A stretch of DNA of 64,000 nt from Bicyclus anynana (Eukaryota; Arthropoda; Insecta; Lepidoptera; Nymphalidae). Each line of letters opens with the position of its first letter. Position 1 is the stretch's first letter. Positions 35,001-44,940 of the stretch are shown here, piece by piece. The stretch covers positions 1,860,001 to 1,924,000 of the forward strand of contig NC_069106.1 of NCBI RefSeq assembly GCF_947172395.1. Reading direction: 5' to 3'. The translations under genes and the position numbers were made by a program. Under the pieces are notes generated by a model. That model saw only the letters and a list, made by a program, of their open reading frames with translations, was not told where the DNA came from and made no database searches.

Positions 35001-38000
35001 ATGCAGGTGCCGGGGTGCGCTTTCAGTACCGTCTGCAGCTCCAACGTTGGATAACTGAAATGTGCAATTTTCAAAAAAAATTCAAAAAAAAAAAAAAAAT
35101 TCTGCTTCGAAATTCTTCGAGGTTACTAAAACATTGATGAGTTCGTTAAAGATAAAAGCGCTTGGAGGCCGTTGGATCAGCTTCCACCTTCACACAAAAA
35201 GAAAAACTATAAAAAAATCTAATGTTATCATCAATTGTAAATTATAATATTTTATGATTTTTAAAAAAGAGCAACTGTTGAGTTTCTTGCCGGTATCTTC
35301 TCAGCAGAACCTGCCTTCCGAACCGGTGGTAGAATCTTTACAAATAGTCAACTGACGTGTCAAAAGTGCTTGTAAACTGAGCCTACTTGAAATAAATGAT
35401 TTTTGATTTAGATTTTTTTGATTCTGTCATGAAAATATATAGAGTTTTAGCAGACTCAGAAGTGGATTCCAAAAAAAGGAAAACCAATGTTGAACAAAGG
35501 TTATGATTCACAATGGTTGTCAGGACAACTTAATTAACAAATCAATCTGTAACCAAAATAAGACCTTAGAATGGCAGCGAATGACCTTGAGTGGAGTCAC
35601 GCACTGAAGTCTGCCAATTCGCATTGGGCCAGCGTGGTGAACTATTGGCGTAACCACTCTCATTCTGAGAGGAGAATCGAGCTCACCAGTGAGCCGAATA
35701 TGGGTTGATAATGACGAGTAAATGAACAAATAATGAGATATTTACGAAAGTATGTGCACACATCCCAGCCCATTTGTCAAGAAGAACAGGTCCGAGGTGT
35801 TGTTCCACGAGATCTCGTTCACTTCGAAATTGAACTGCTCCTCTGTCACCTGCATGACAACATTTATGTTACACTTTATGATTGCTTTGGGTTACGAGAA
35901 AGGTTTTTGATTTGAGAATAAAAATTTTTAGTGGTTTTCTATTGTTAATGTTTGAATAAAAATACAGAACCAACATGTATGAACGCACACCCATATAAAA
36001 TATATACATGTCGGCGAGTGAGTTATTTGAATGGTTAGCAAAATCTACGTTAATTATTGTGATAATATTAGAATCAGGTTTTAATGGAATTGGGTTTTAT
36101 ATATACATACATCTATATCTTTTTAAATTTCTGATTGTAAAGATATTTATATGTTACAAATCTCTTAGTAAAAAGTGGATGCACAATCAGCGACCAAAAA
36201 ACGTCCCCACAACACAATGAGCTAGCTTCAGCGTAAAAGAGGAACAAACATACTTACACACTTTCACACTTACACACAAACCTTCGCCTTTATAATATAA
36301 GTGTGATTAGTGTGATTGGACTATATTGAAATTTTCTATATTATGATTGTGCGTCCTTTTAGTATAAGAGGTCAATGCTTACAACTTTAAAATTGCGCGC
36401 GTCAATGAATGAGACCAGGTCCTCTTTGTTGCCCACGGCGATGGTGGCGCCGCTGGGCGACCACGCGATGTTTATGTTCTCGCCCTTCGTTGTGATCGTG
36501 GCCGCACATTTCCGAGATCTGTCATTTGGGAAATATAATATCCAGGTAAATGAGGTATATAAGAAACATGATATATTTATTACAGTGAACATCATTAGAT
36601 CGTTGATCATATACTTTGACAGAAAATAAAGCCTAGCGAAACAGGTCTTTATGTAATTAGTCTAAGGGTGCAACCAATGACAAATATGTCCAAATTGTTT
36701 CTACTTGATTTTAAATATAATCTTTACTATTCTGCAAGACATTTAGAAGCAGTTGCTCATATCGCGGTTGTACTACTCTTTGTGTTTCTTATCCCACAAA
36801 TAAGATAAATCCTTGAAGAGATCAATAGTTTTCGTCTTCACTTGTCGGCCCTTCTCCTTCACCATGTTTTCGCACAAAATAGACAGATTAGCACAAGCAT
36901 GTCGCATTGCCGTAGCACTTGAGCACAAACTACGTTGAATTTCGCGATACACATACCGACAACGCTCTCTAGATAATCACCCTTAAATAGTGAGCTTACC
37001 AATAAAAATTTGGTAAGATTTGTCTACACATGAGGCAATTTATGGTACAATCTAGGGTCCTTCCCACCACTGCCCCTATATTGTCACTGATTTTAGGGCT
37101 GTGTAGGTATTTAAAATTCAAATCAATTCAATTATTATAATATTTAAATTTCAATTCGCAATAATTGCCTTTTAAAATATATAACAGCACCTGGTATCCC
37201 ATATCCGCACAGATTTATCTCCACTGGCCGTGCTCAAGAGGTCTGGGTGAGAAGCGTGCCAACACAGCTGATCCACAGACCCAGTGTGACCTCGGAATAC
37301 AAAATCTTGTACCTACAACAACAAAAACACTAGAGTAATTTAATAGAAATATACATCATTACTTAATCATCCTCCTACCAGCAGGGAAGAGTCCATACGG
37401 GCCGATTCCTGTCAGGTTACCTTTTAAAAATCCATACATACATGTTCATTATTGTAATGCATATATTATGTGTATGGATGTATGAGAAACCTTAGTTTGT
37501 ATCAAGCAGTATGAATTTACTTTTCTATGGTATGGCTTACCTACTTAAGAGACAGTCAGGTGACTGATACAACAATAGTCCTGCTTGCAGGATTGAAGCC
37601 ATGACCTCTCGTTTTGAGTCTGACCCCTTTACCTACAGGGCCAGGCTTTGAATTCCCTCCTTAAAAGAATGTATGTTTGTAGGCTTAGGTAGACTCTCAC
37701 TATAATAATAGAAAAGGCATCTTCTACACAAGAACATTCCACTATAGGCTGCATCATCACTTACCATCAGATGTGATTGTTACACACTTGCTTATATATA
37801 TCATCATCAACACATATTTGGCTCACTGCTGAGCTCGAGTCTTCTCTCAAAATGAGAGGGGTTAGGCCAATAGTCCACCACGGATGCCCAATGCGGATTG
37901 GCAGACTTCACACACGCAGAGAATTAAGAAAATTCTCTGGTATGCAGGTTTCCTCACGATGTTTTTCCTCCACCGTTTGAGACACGCGATATTTAATTTC

Positions 38001-41000
38001 TTAAAATGCACACAACTGAAAAGTTGAGAGGTGCAAATCATCAAATTTTTTTCATAAATGACCATGGGATTGAAGCTTATTATTTTCTACACGGCACAAA
38101 ATTTGTTCCTTGGCACGAGGTGTAATGCAACACCACTAACTTCTCAATCTCCAGGGAGCTACTAAAATATCTTGGAAAAAAAGAAAAAAAATTACAGCCC
38201 GACTTAAAACCTCATCTTAGAAGCCAACTGGAAATATATAATGAAATCCTCAGTGTATGCTCTGAGTGCCCTGAAAACCCTATCTTAAAGTATTGGCTTA
38301 CCGTGCATCGCGATAGGAACAAGAAATGAAAAAAAAAAAATGTTTGCTTTCATAGAGAAATGATATATTGTAAATACCTAATTAATTAATATTTATATTA
38401 TTAGGTACTTTATTATAAATTTATTATTTAATTATTATTTCTATATTATCTGTGTATTTTAAATGGGTGTATAACCTGAAATAAAGAATTATTATTATTA
38501 TTATACATGCATTCTACTCTCACGCCCGGTACAAAATAAATATATATAAAAGCCAAAGGGAAAATAAATAAACTTACTTAAATACACAAAATAAATAAAC
38601 TTAAATATATATTACATAAATACATATATGCACCGGGCGGAGGATTCACCCCGGCAGGGAGACCAAACGGCCGGGGGTCAGGGCGACAGGTGGAGAAACC
38701 GGCGGACTATCCTAGCCGAGTCCAGCAAGACCGCTTTTTGCATCTTGCCTGCGAGCGAACTGCCACGGAACCCCAGCCGCCTCAGATGGTGAGCGAGGCT
38801 GACTGGGATCAAACCGTTGGCAGATATAACGATGGGGATGATTTCAGTGGACTCCACATGCCACATGGCGGTAACCTCGTGAGCCAGATCTAGATATTTA
38901 CGTTTTTTCTCTGTCTCAGCTCTCACAAGGTTCTCGTCATATGGAATTGTGATGTCCACTAAACACACCCTCGACTGTGCCCGGTCCAACACCACGATGT
39001 CAGGCTTATTCGCAAGAATAGTCCTGTCCGTGATAATGGACCGGTCCCAATAGAGCCGGACTCCGTCGCGTTCAAGCACTGGCACCGGTGTGTACTTGTA
39101 ATAAGGCAACCTCTGGTCCAGGAGACCGTACATCAGAGCAAGCTCTTGGTGAAGGATTTTGGCTGCTTGGTTGTGTCTGTGCAGATACTCAGTGTTGGCA
39201 AGAGCTGAACAACCCGAAAGGACATGTCTGAGTGACTCGCCGGGATGGCGACAGGCTCGACAGATGTCGTGAGTGCCATCCTTCAGAATGTACTTTCGGT
39301 AGTTCCGCGTCTTTACCACCTGATCTTGTATCGCAAAGACAAACCCTTCGGTTTCCCCAAAGAGGTCACCGAAGCGCAGCCACTGCACAGACGCTTTTTT
39401 ACTGACATGGGGCTCATGAAGAGCCTTAAAAAAGCGTCCGTGCAGCTCCTTCCCCTTCCATACGGTCTCCCGGTCAGAGATGCTCTGTACCACTGGTTTT
39501 TGCCATTCGCTGTTGGCCAAGGATAGCGGGGTGAGTCCTTTATCACATGCTATGACTTCTGTATGCATCGGGGACTCCCTTTTCGTCTCGAAGTAGGTCC
39601 TGAGGCTGCATATCTCCCGATTGTGCATGGTCTTGGCGCTAAGTAGGCCTCGACCACCACACTTTCGGGGGACATACAATCTCATGACAGACGATTTTGG
39701 GTGATGCATACGATAGAGAGTCATAGTCGTGCGGACCCTTCTATCCAGGACGTCTAATTCGGTCTGAGTCCATCTGAGCACGCCAAAGGTGTACATGAGA
39801 ACAGGCATGACCCAGCCGTTATAAGCTCGAATCTTATTGGCGCCCGACAAATAACTTTTACAGATCTTTGTCAGACGTCGATAAAAACCCTCGCAAACTG
39901 ACTGTTTCATGTCCGCCTCTTGCACCCCTATAGATTGTGACATGCCCAGATACCGGTAAGATTCAGTTTCAGAAAGGGTCTTGATGTTAAGCAGGTCAGG
40001 ATTGATCCCGACCGTATGAGTGACCTGACCCCTCTCCACATGCAAGACCGCACACTTGTCTAGTCCCAGCTCCATTCTGATGGAATTACTGAATCCCGTG
40101 GTGAGATTCAGTAATTCCTGCAGTCGGGTAGCATTGGGCGCTAGCAGTTTGAGGTCGTCCATGTAGAGAAGGTGAGGCACTTTTGTCCCTCCTCTCCGAA
40201 ACTGAAAGCCTGTTCCCGAACCCTCTAGTAATGTACTGAGAGGATTCAAGGCCAAGCAAAACCATAGTGGACTCAGACAGTCACCCTGGAAGATACCCCG
40301 GCGTATCCTAATCCGGTCATCGGCAGCCGCCAACCGCTCGCCATGGAGACAAAGGATCGTGCTCCATTGCCCCATACATGACCGGAGGAAGTCTTGAACT
40401 GTACAATCGATTTTGTACAGCTCAAGGACCCTCAAGAGCCACGAATGAGGCACCGAGTCGAATGCCTTTTTATAGTCAATCCAGGCTGCGGCAAAATTCC
40501 GGCGGTTGCGCTTGACCAATTGGCCCGCGACGGAGTCGATGAGAAGGAGCTCCTTGGTACCACGACTACCACCCCGACATCCGTTCTGAGCCCCAGACAT
40601 GATGTTATTATCGTCTACATGACGAGTTATCTTAGAGCTCAGAACGGATGTCAGTGTCTTATAGATGGTAGTAAGACACGTGATGGGGCGGTATTTTGAG
40701 GGATCTACGGTGTCGGTGGTCTTTGGAGCTAAATGAGTGATCCCGGTGGTGAAAAGGTTCGGGAGTGTCCCTTGCTCGAGAGCCTCTTGGAATTGGCGAG
40801 CCAAGGTGACATGGCAAGTCGAGAACGCCTTCAGCCAGTAGTGATGCAGTCCGTCGGGCCCCGGACTTTTCCAGTTCGCGGCCCGCCTTACTGCACCAAC
40901 TACATCCTCCGTAGAGATGGCGACTGGGTTCATCGGCCTGATTGCGGCACATGTCTCCTCTATCGCCGAAATCCAAGGACCCTCATCGTGCTCTACCTCT

Positions 41001-42455
41001 CTTGACCATATGTTTCGCCAAAAAGCGATAAGGTCAGCCGGATTCGGCTGTGGAGAGGTAGAACAGACTGCAGGACACTCCAATCTGTTGTAGAACCTTT
41101 TCTGATCACTCGAGAAAAGACGATTTTGCTGAAATCGCTCAACTCTTTCCGAGTATCGTCGTATGCGGTTCCCCCATGCAGCGATTTTCTGCTTCAGGTC
41201 GTCGATGCGCTCCGTCAGTTTTAGGGTTATGTCCGGCTGATCCAGCCTAACCCCGAGCCCGTTAAAGGCTATTCTGACGGAGCGCACAATCCTTGGCCTT
41301 CTATTGCCCAACCTGAAGCATAGCAGTCTGCCAATGAGGCCTCTGGCAAGGGTGATACGGCGTTCTATCCTTCTCTTCCAGGCTGGTTCTGCTCTGATGT
41401 TATTAACAGAACGCCCCGGGCGTCCAGGTTCCTTGGTTTTGATACCAATGAAACGGTGGACGGTTAGGGCTGCCCCGAAAAGGATAGAAGCCGTATCATC
41501 CAGACCAGTGCTGCCCGCCAGATTTTGGGGCAGCATTTTGTTGACAGCCTCAATGACATCCCGCGTCGCTATATTTAGCGCAATACGGGAGAGCCGCGGA
41601 CGATTCTCTAGAGGAGCATTACGGATTTCAGCAATCGTCTCTTCTAGGATCCTTCTCATCCGCTCTAAATCAAGGGAGACGGTTCCCTCAGTGTCCTCCT
41701 CCTCCGCATGCAAATCTTGGGACATAGGTTCAGTCTCTTCGCGGACAGGCGCCGCCGGTGAGACGATTTGCTCTGCAGAAGAGGTTGGCACTTCGGGAAC
41801 AGCCTCACGTCGTAATCGTTCGAGCTCGGTCGCGTTGAAGATGTTAGAACGCTGAATAAACCGAGCTCGATCTGCTAGGTTCTGTTCCGTGACAGTTAAG
41901 TGCGGCTCAAGCAGCAAGAACTCGCGGTACATTGCTGCTCGGTAGCCAGTCCGTCCGGTTTCTCCCCCTGTAGCCCTGTAGTACGCGCGCATGACATTTT
42001 TATTCATGTCGCATGTCCATTTCATGCGCCGTACGCCACCAGCGGCGGGCTCCGAAGATTGGGCCCTAGGGGACCCTGTCGAAGCCAAGCCATCTGATGG
42101 GGATGATGGAAGTGTCGACCGGTCAGGTGGTAGTGCCGGTCGACTATGTTGGCTGGCGGCTCGCATGCTGCCACGTCCAGCGCCAGCCCCAGACGCGCCC
42201 TGGCGGCCCCCAGGTAGCGGCCCTAATCGCGCTCTCTGTTGTTCCATCATCATATTTTTTAGGGGGGGGTGAGTGGAGGTTACATCACCCGGGGTCCACT
42301 CAGGTCCCCGAGGAGGCTGTTTTTTTAAGCCAGCTAGCTTGATTTCGGAGAACCAAAAGATACCAAACGGTTCTCCGATGTCCCTTAGTCGCCTCTTACG
42401 ACACCCTCGGGAAAGATAGGGGTGGCAACATTCTAATCTGCCGGTGCCACACGGC

Positions 42456-42488
<33 letters not shown>

Positions 42489-42746
42489 GCTGTTTTATAA
42501 CCTATAAAATATTATAGTATAAATAATAAAAGTTGTAGTTACCAATCTACTCCTCTCCAAGTTGAATATAGCAACGCTTTTGTCGAAAGATCCCGAAGCA
42601 AGTCGCCGGCCATCGCACGACCAGCCCACTGAATGAACTTTTGAACTGTGTGAAATGTATTCCCGCACTACGTTGTGACTTGAGAAATAGCTACGCAACT
42701 CGTTCAGATCCTCTATTTTGGTTTGAGCTGATTTGGAATCCTTCAT
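32087..42746 (-). CDS. THOC3: THO complex subunit 3 (WD40 protein), 8 exons
   Basis: Exons in coding order on the minus strand: 42746-42543, 37312-37191, 36518-36383, 35849-35746, 35054-34893, 34152-34052, 32725-32631, 32149-32087. Phases fit throughout and the product is 328 aa. WD40 repeats are clear: VHSVGWSCDGRRLASGSFDK, SVDQLCWHASHPDLLSTASG, NINIAWSPSGATIAVGNKED, FEVNEISWNN, GRYFATGSADALVSLWDV, VRTLSFSFDGRLLASASEDH, and TFTVAWHP ending in GNLKLWGLSNN. THOC3/TEX1 is a seven-bladed propeller subunit of the nuclear THO/TREX complex, which couples transcription to mRNA export. Intron 1 (5.2 kb) carries a long retrotransposon in the same orientation. The gene is tail-to-tail with NDOR1. I see no convincing poly(A) signal just after the stop. 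Confidence 0.93.
32400..32588 (-). mobile_element. SINE family A with internal deletion, in THOC3 intron 7
   Basis: In reverse orientation the tail (AAGTTAACCCTTGACTACAA) joins directly to the middle block (AACTAACCACAGCCGAAGCC). It runs through the tRNA head to CACTGCGCCACGGAGG. The segment holding the GTACCGCCAAGCG block is deleted. Confidence 0.8.
32821..33475. repeat. Repeat with an internal direct duplication, in THOC3 intron 6
   Basis: The blocks at 33070-33215 and 33310-33470 (AAGTGCGTGACTCCACTCAA; GTAATCAACTTCTGAGTCTG) are direct repeats. The family recurs in reverse at 35420-35605 and 43240-43770, so three loci of this family surround THOC3. Confidence 0.65.
33612..33912 (+). mobile_element. 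LINE fragment in THOC3 intron 6, partly coding
   Basis: The plus frame reads VVSLYAVEVGARGLPAKSLY, NLLKDLGLSR and YHIWLGREKG. I read it as the C-terminal end of a non-LTR retrotransposon ORF plus 3' UTR. It is the best-preserved reading frame of four copies in the window. It is antisense to THOC3. Confidence 0.62.
34361..34641 (+). mobile_element. Helitron-like element in THOC3 intron 5
   Basis: It is the same family as 31663-31949 in the opposite orientation, ending AGCTTGACCGGGTCCGCTAG. Confidence 0.72.
35152..35420 (+). mobile_element. LINE 3' end in THOC3 intron 4
   Basis: This plus-oriented copy of 16553-16835 runs from AAAAGCGCTTGGAGGCCGTT to GAAATAAATGATTTTTGATT. Confidence 0.72.
35606..35722 (+). 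mobile_element. SINE family B 3' fragment in THOC3 intron 4
   Basis: It runs from AAGTCTGCCAATTCGCATTG to AATATGGGTTGATAATGACG. The tRNA head is absent; it lies directly next to the exon 4 donor (35745). Confidence 0.75.
36664..37190. other. THOC3 intron 2, no feature
   Basis: No ORF or recognised repeat apart from the MITE fragment before it. Ends at the exon 2 donor. Confidence 0.5.
37798..38036 (-). mobile_element. SINE family B lacking the tRNA head, in THOC3 intron 1
   Basis: The reverse body opens at ATCATCATCAACACATATTT and ends at AACTGAAAAGTTGAGAGGTG. The head is lost at the join to the next fragment. Confidence 0.78.
38060..38507 (+). mobile_element. Older LINE-like fragment with a (TTA)n tail, host of the Dong-like insertion
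   Basis: This low-coding stretch ends in GTATAACCTGAAATAAAGAA followed by TTA repeats, the usual look of an insect LINE 3' end with a simple-repeat tail. The TTA tail continues on the far side of the Dong-like element (42457-42487), so that element probably landed in this tail. No protein domain is readable. Confidence 0.5.
38508..42456 (-). mobile_element. Non-LTR retrotransposon of the R4/Dong type, near full length
   Basis: The element lies in THOC3 intron 1, in the gene's orientation. The downstream side of its 3' UTR meets a (TTA)n run at about 38491-38507. Its 5' region, which includes GGGTGTCGTAAGAGGCGACT on the minus strand near 42390, meets a second (TTA)n run at about 42457-42487. 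The interior is more GC-rich than its surroundings. The 5' UTR is about 200 bp and the 3' UTR about 170 bp. TAA-repeat flanks are what is known for Dong of Bombyx mori, and the protein has the matching domain set. Exact ends cannot be fixed because the target is itself a repeat. Confidence 0.82.
38678..42253 (-). CDS. Retrotransposon polyprotein: reverse transcriptase plus restriction-like endonuclease (1191 aa, intact)
   Basis: This is one uninterrupted ORF. Residues 1-70 are low complexity. A basic segment with a Myb-like look (RRMKWTCDMNKNVMRAYY) follows near residue 75. Reverse transcriptase blocks include KYRPITCLTTIYK, WIDYKKAFDSVPHSWL, GIFQGDCLSPLW and the catalytic LLYMDD (Tyr at about 697). 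The C-terminus has a Cys2-His-Cys knuckle, CRACRHPGESLRHVLSGC, from residue 998, and then the endonuclease core KPDIVVLD (Pro-Asp at 1084-1085) followed by CLVDITIP. This order, with no apurinic endonuclease domain, is that of the site-specific R2/R4/Dong/NeSL group: the endonuclease nicks a target and the RT copies the RNA onto it. An intact frame suggests recent insertion. The clade (R4/Dong) is inferred from the TAA target and overall look. Confidence 0.9.
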   Translation of the reverse strand: MMMEQQRARLGPLPGGRQGASGAGAGRGSMRAASQHSRPALPPDRSTLPSSPSDGLASTGSPRAQSSEPAAGGVRRMKWTCDMNKNVMRAYYRATGGETGRTGYRAAMYREFLLLEPHLTVTEQNLADRARFIQRSNIFNATELERLRREAVPEVPTSSAEQIVSPAAPVREETEPMSQDLHAEEEDTEGTVSLDLERMRRILEETIAEIRNAPLENRPRLSRIALNIATRDVIEAVNKMLPQNLAGSTGLDDTASILFGAALTVHRFIGIKTKEPGRPGRSVNNIRAEPAWKRRIERRITLARGLIGRLLCFRLGNRRPRIVRSVRIAFNGLGVRLDQPDITLKLTERIDDLKQKIAAWGNRIRRYSERVERFQQNRLFSSDQKRFYNRLECPAVCSTSPQPNPADLIAFWRNIWSREVEHDEGPWISAIEETCAAIRPMNPVAISTEDVVGAVRRAANWKSPGPDGLHHYWLKAFSTCHVTLARQFQEALEQGTLPNLFTTGITHLAPKTTDTVDPSKYRPITCLTTIYKTLTSVLSSKITRHVDDNNIMSGAQNGCRGGSRGTKELLLIDSVAGQLVKRNRRNFAAAWIDYKKAFDSVPHSWLLRVLELYKIDCTVQDFLRSCMGQWSTILCLHGERLAAADDRIRIRRGIFQGDCLSPLWFCLALNPLSTLLEGSGTGFQFRRGGTKVPHLLYMDDLKLLAPNATRLQELLNLTTGFSNSIRMELGLDKCAVLHVERGQVTHTVGINPDLLNIKTLSETESYRYLGMSQSIGVQEADMKQSVCEGFYRRLTKICKSYLSGANKIRAYNGWVMPVLMYTFGVLRWTQTELDVLDRRVRTTMTLYRMHHPKSSVMRLYVPRKCGGRGLLSAKTMHNREICSLRTYFETKRESPMHTEVIACDKGLTPLSLANSEWQKPVVQSISDRETVWKGKELHGRFFKALHEPHVSKKASVQWLRFGDLFGETEGFVFAIQDQVVKTRNYRKYILKDGTHDICRACRHPGESLRHVLSGCSALANTEYLHRHNQAAKILHQELALMYGLLDQRLPYYKYTPVPVLERDGVRLYWDRSIITDRTILANKPDIVVLDRAQSRVCLVDITIPYDENLVRAETEKKRKYLDLAHEVTAMWHVESTEIIPIVISANGLIPVSLAHHLRRLGFRGSSLAGKMQKAVLLDSARIVRRFLHLSP

Positions 42747-43239
42747 TTTCTAATACTATAATATTATTTACATTCAAATTTATTTGAACTAAAATAGTGA
42801 AATACTGTTACTCCAACATTTGTAAACAACACCACAGAAGCAGAACACAACACAAATGTCAACACAGATTAATAGAATGTAACAAACGTGCACAGATACA
42901 ATAGGATACTACATGATACTTCATTTGTGGTCTCTGATGATACACCATCTTATTTGTCTACTTCATTTGTTTTCTGTGGATACCACAGACTGTATGACAT
43001 TAATTTTTGAAAATATCTTTAAAGGGGAGGGTAAACCGCTTCGTAACGTAACGCGTTACGGAGCCACTCTGCCTGGCTTCCCTTTTTCTCACGCACACGG
43101 CGGCTGGTTTTAAAGTTTATTTACGCTGTATTGTATCTGTAGATATTAATCTGTGATGTAAATGAGCCTCGGACCGTTTGGGTTTTACCGTTACCGTTAT
43201 ACCGTTTGTCTGTAGATACTCGTACCGACATAATGATAC

Positions 43240-43770
43240 TTTTAGCATACTCAAGTGGATTACAAAAATAAGAAAATCAATGTCGAACAAAAGACATTTT
43301 GTTCAGGACAACTTCATTAACAAATCAAACTGTAACCAAAAGACCCTAGAATGGAAGAGAATGACCTTCAGTGGAGTCGCGGACTTGTGGCCGTTGTATG
43401 TAGGGTTAAGGACGTCCTTGACAGTTAACTAACACTCTCCTTTTCCACTCAAGTCACTATCTCAAGTAACCCAGAATTACACAACAAGAAATGTGGACAG
43501 CTCGAACTCCACGGGCACACTAAGCCGACCGTACGACGAGCGCTATATATTGCAAGACTTAGAATTATAAGTAGGTACTTGTACCGACTCGTAAATCTAT
43601 AGTTAAGGACGTCCTTGACAATTAACAAACACTCCCCTTTTCCACACTCTAGTCACTCTTCCCGCCTATCTCAAGTAACCCATAAAGAATTACACAACAA
43701 GAAATGTGGACAGTTCGAACTCCACGAGCATACTGCCCCTCTCTAACTCCCTACTCTTTACGGAAACAAG
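43240..43770. repeat. Same repeat family upstream of THOC3
   Basis: Two versions of CACAACAAGAAATGTGGACA with CGAACTCCACG (about 43480 and 43700) and TTGACAGTTAACTAACACTC-type blocks lie in tandem. They are in reverse orientation relative to 32821-33475. Confidence 0.62.
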
Positions 43771-43977
43771 TCACGCCACCTAGCGTGACACGAACCAACA
43801 CGAGATCGAGCGACGTCATATCCGTCACAGACTACTATTTCCTGCAATAGATTATAGCGAACAAAGGTAGATGGTGTTTAACTTACATATAATAAAGTAA
43901 ATAAAATAATAGATACACAGAAAGCATCCTCACATATCTATATCTTATATATTTTATTAATTATTATTCAAATTTTA

Positions 43978-44745
43978 TTAGTTCTCAATATACTCTCGCC
44001 GCCACACCTTTAGTTGAGTCAGAAGGTAGGCGAGCGGCGTAAACCAGACTGTATACATAAACGCTATGTGCAGGAGCATTTCCTGGAAAGGAAAGTACGT
44101 CATTATGGCATAATATACTCATTAATACAGCGAAGCTGAAGTGGCTATGCGCGGGGCACATAGTACGAAAAGCCGATGGACGTTGGGGTCCCAAAGTGCT
44201 GGAATGGCGACTAGTAAGCGCATTGTTGGCCGACCTCCCACCAGGTGGGACGACATCAAGCGAGTCGCAGAGATTCGTTGGATGCAGGTGGCTCAGTATC
44301 GTGATGTTTGGAAGTCTCTACAAAAGGCCTATGTCCTGCAGTGGACGTCCATCGGCTGATATGATGATGATGATGTTAGTGTTAAATTTTGAAATACGAA
44401 TTATGAAAAATGTTTGTTTATACAGATGTCAAGGAGACGTGTGATCTCCTTGGAGTACCCATCAATCATGGGAGTTCCTATATATTCTTTGCGCGTGACG
44501 GGTTTTTTTATGGGTTTCACCGGTTTCACCACGCTGCTTGTCGGATTCTGGATCTTTATTATTCTGTGGGTATAGAACTATAGATTAGTAGAATAGTGCC
44601 TTACCCCGTAGGAACATTTGACTCTGGGAGGCGTTGAAATATGCATACCAACTTGAGCCCAGTTTCGTATGGGGACATGGAACTTGGGAACAGAACTCCG
44701 TCCCCGTAATAGCTGGTAGACATTCTTTGCAAGCATTTTATTCAT
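43978..44745 (-). pseudogene. Unrecognised small gene: mitochondrial-type presequence and C-terminal membrane segment, with one in-frame TAG
   Basis: Two minus-strand exons fit in phase: 44745-44424 and 44117-43978. They give 153 codons before the stop, which overlaps an AATAAA signal (43979-43974). The start CAAAAATG has a good insect context. Residues 1-52 look like a mitochondrial targeting peptide: Arg/Lys/Ser-rich, no acidic residue, ending near VRHYST. The middle is Lys/Pro-rich (VVKPVKPIKKPVTRKEYIG). The C-terminal exon is hydrophobic (MLLHIAFMYTVWFTPLAYLL) and ends KVWRREYIEN. Codon 56 is TAG (44580-44578). Upstream and downstream of it the same frame stays open. The 27 bases ending in that TAG begin GTAAGG, but such an intron would be implausibly short. 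The short intron was enlarged by a LINE fragment. I do not recognise the family. It is either a decayed gene, an allele with a nonsense change, or a sequence error. Confidence 0.5.
44130..44377 (+). mobile_element. RTE-type LINE 3' fragment inside the intron of the small minus-strand gene
   Basis: The plus strand reads LKWLCAGHIVRKADGRWGPK-like residues, then GRPPTRWDDIKRVAE, WMQVAQYRDVWKSLQKAYVL and a (GAT)n tail, which is the well-known C-terminus of insect RTE LINEs. It sits between the two exons of the 43978-44745 gene, in the opposite orientation, and accounts for most of that intron. Confidence 0.78.
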
Positions 44746-44940
44746 TTTTGTAATAAGAAAATTGATTTAAAGTAGCACTTATGATATTAGAATGTGAAAT
44801 CTGACGACCAATTTCAAATTAAATCAAAAATTGACAATGACAACTGTTTTTTCGTAAGAAACCTAAAAAAAATTGCACGAAAGGAGTAAGTATATAGAAT
44901 TTGTTATAATGTTGACTCCTTGGGTATCATTATTCATAAA

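Noticed and set aside
41304..41855. 183-codon plus-strand ORF
   Set aside because: Antisense to the retrotransposon polyprotein, whose codon pattern and GC content create open frames on the other strand. No domain.
44425..44574. Plus-strand 49-codon frame starting MSRRRVISLEYPS with a hydrophobic end
   Set aside because: It lies opposite the first exon of the small minus-strand gene. The minus frame is longer, splices in phase to a second exon and has a poly(A) signal; the plus frame has none.
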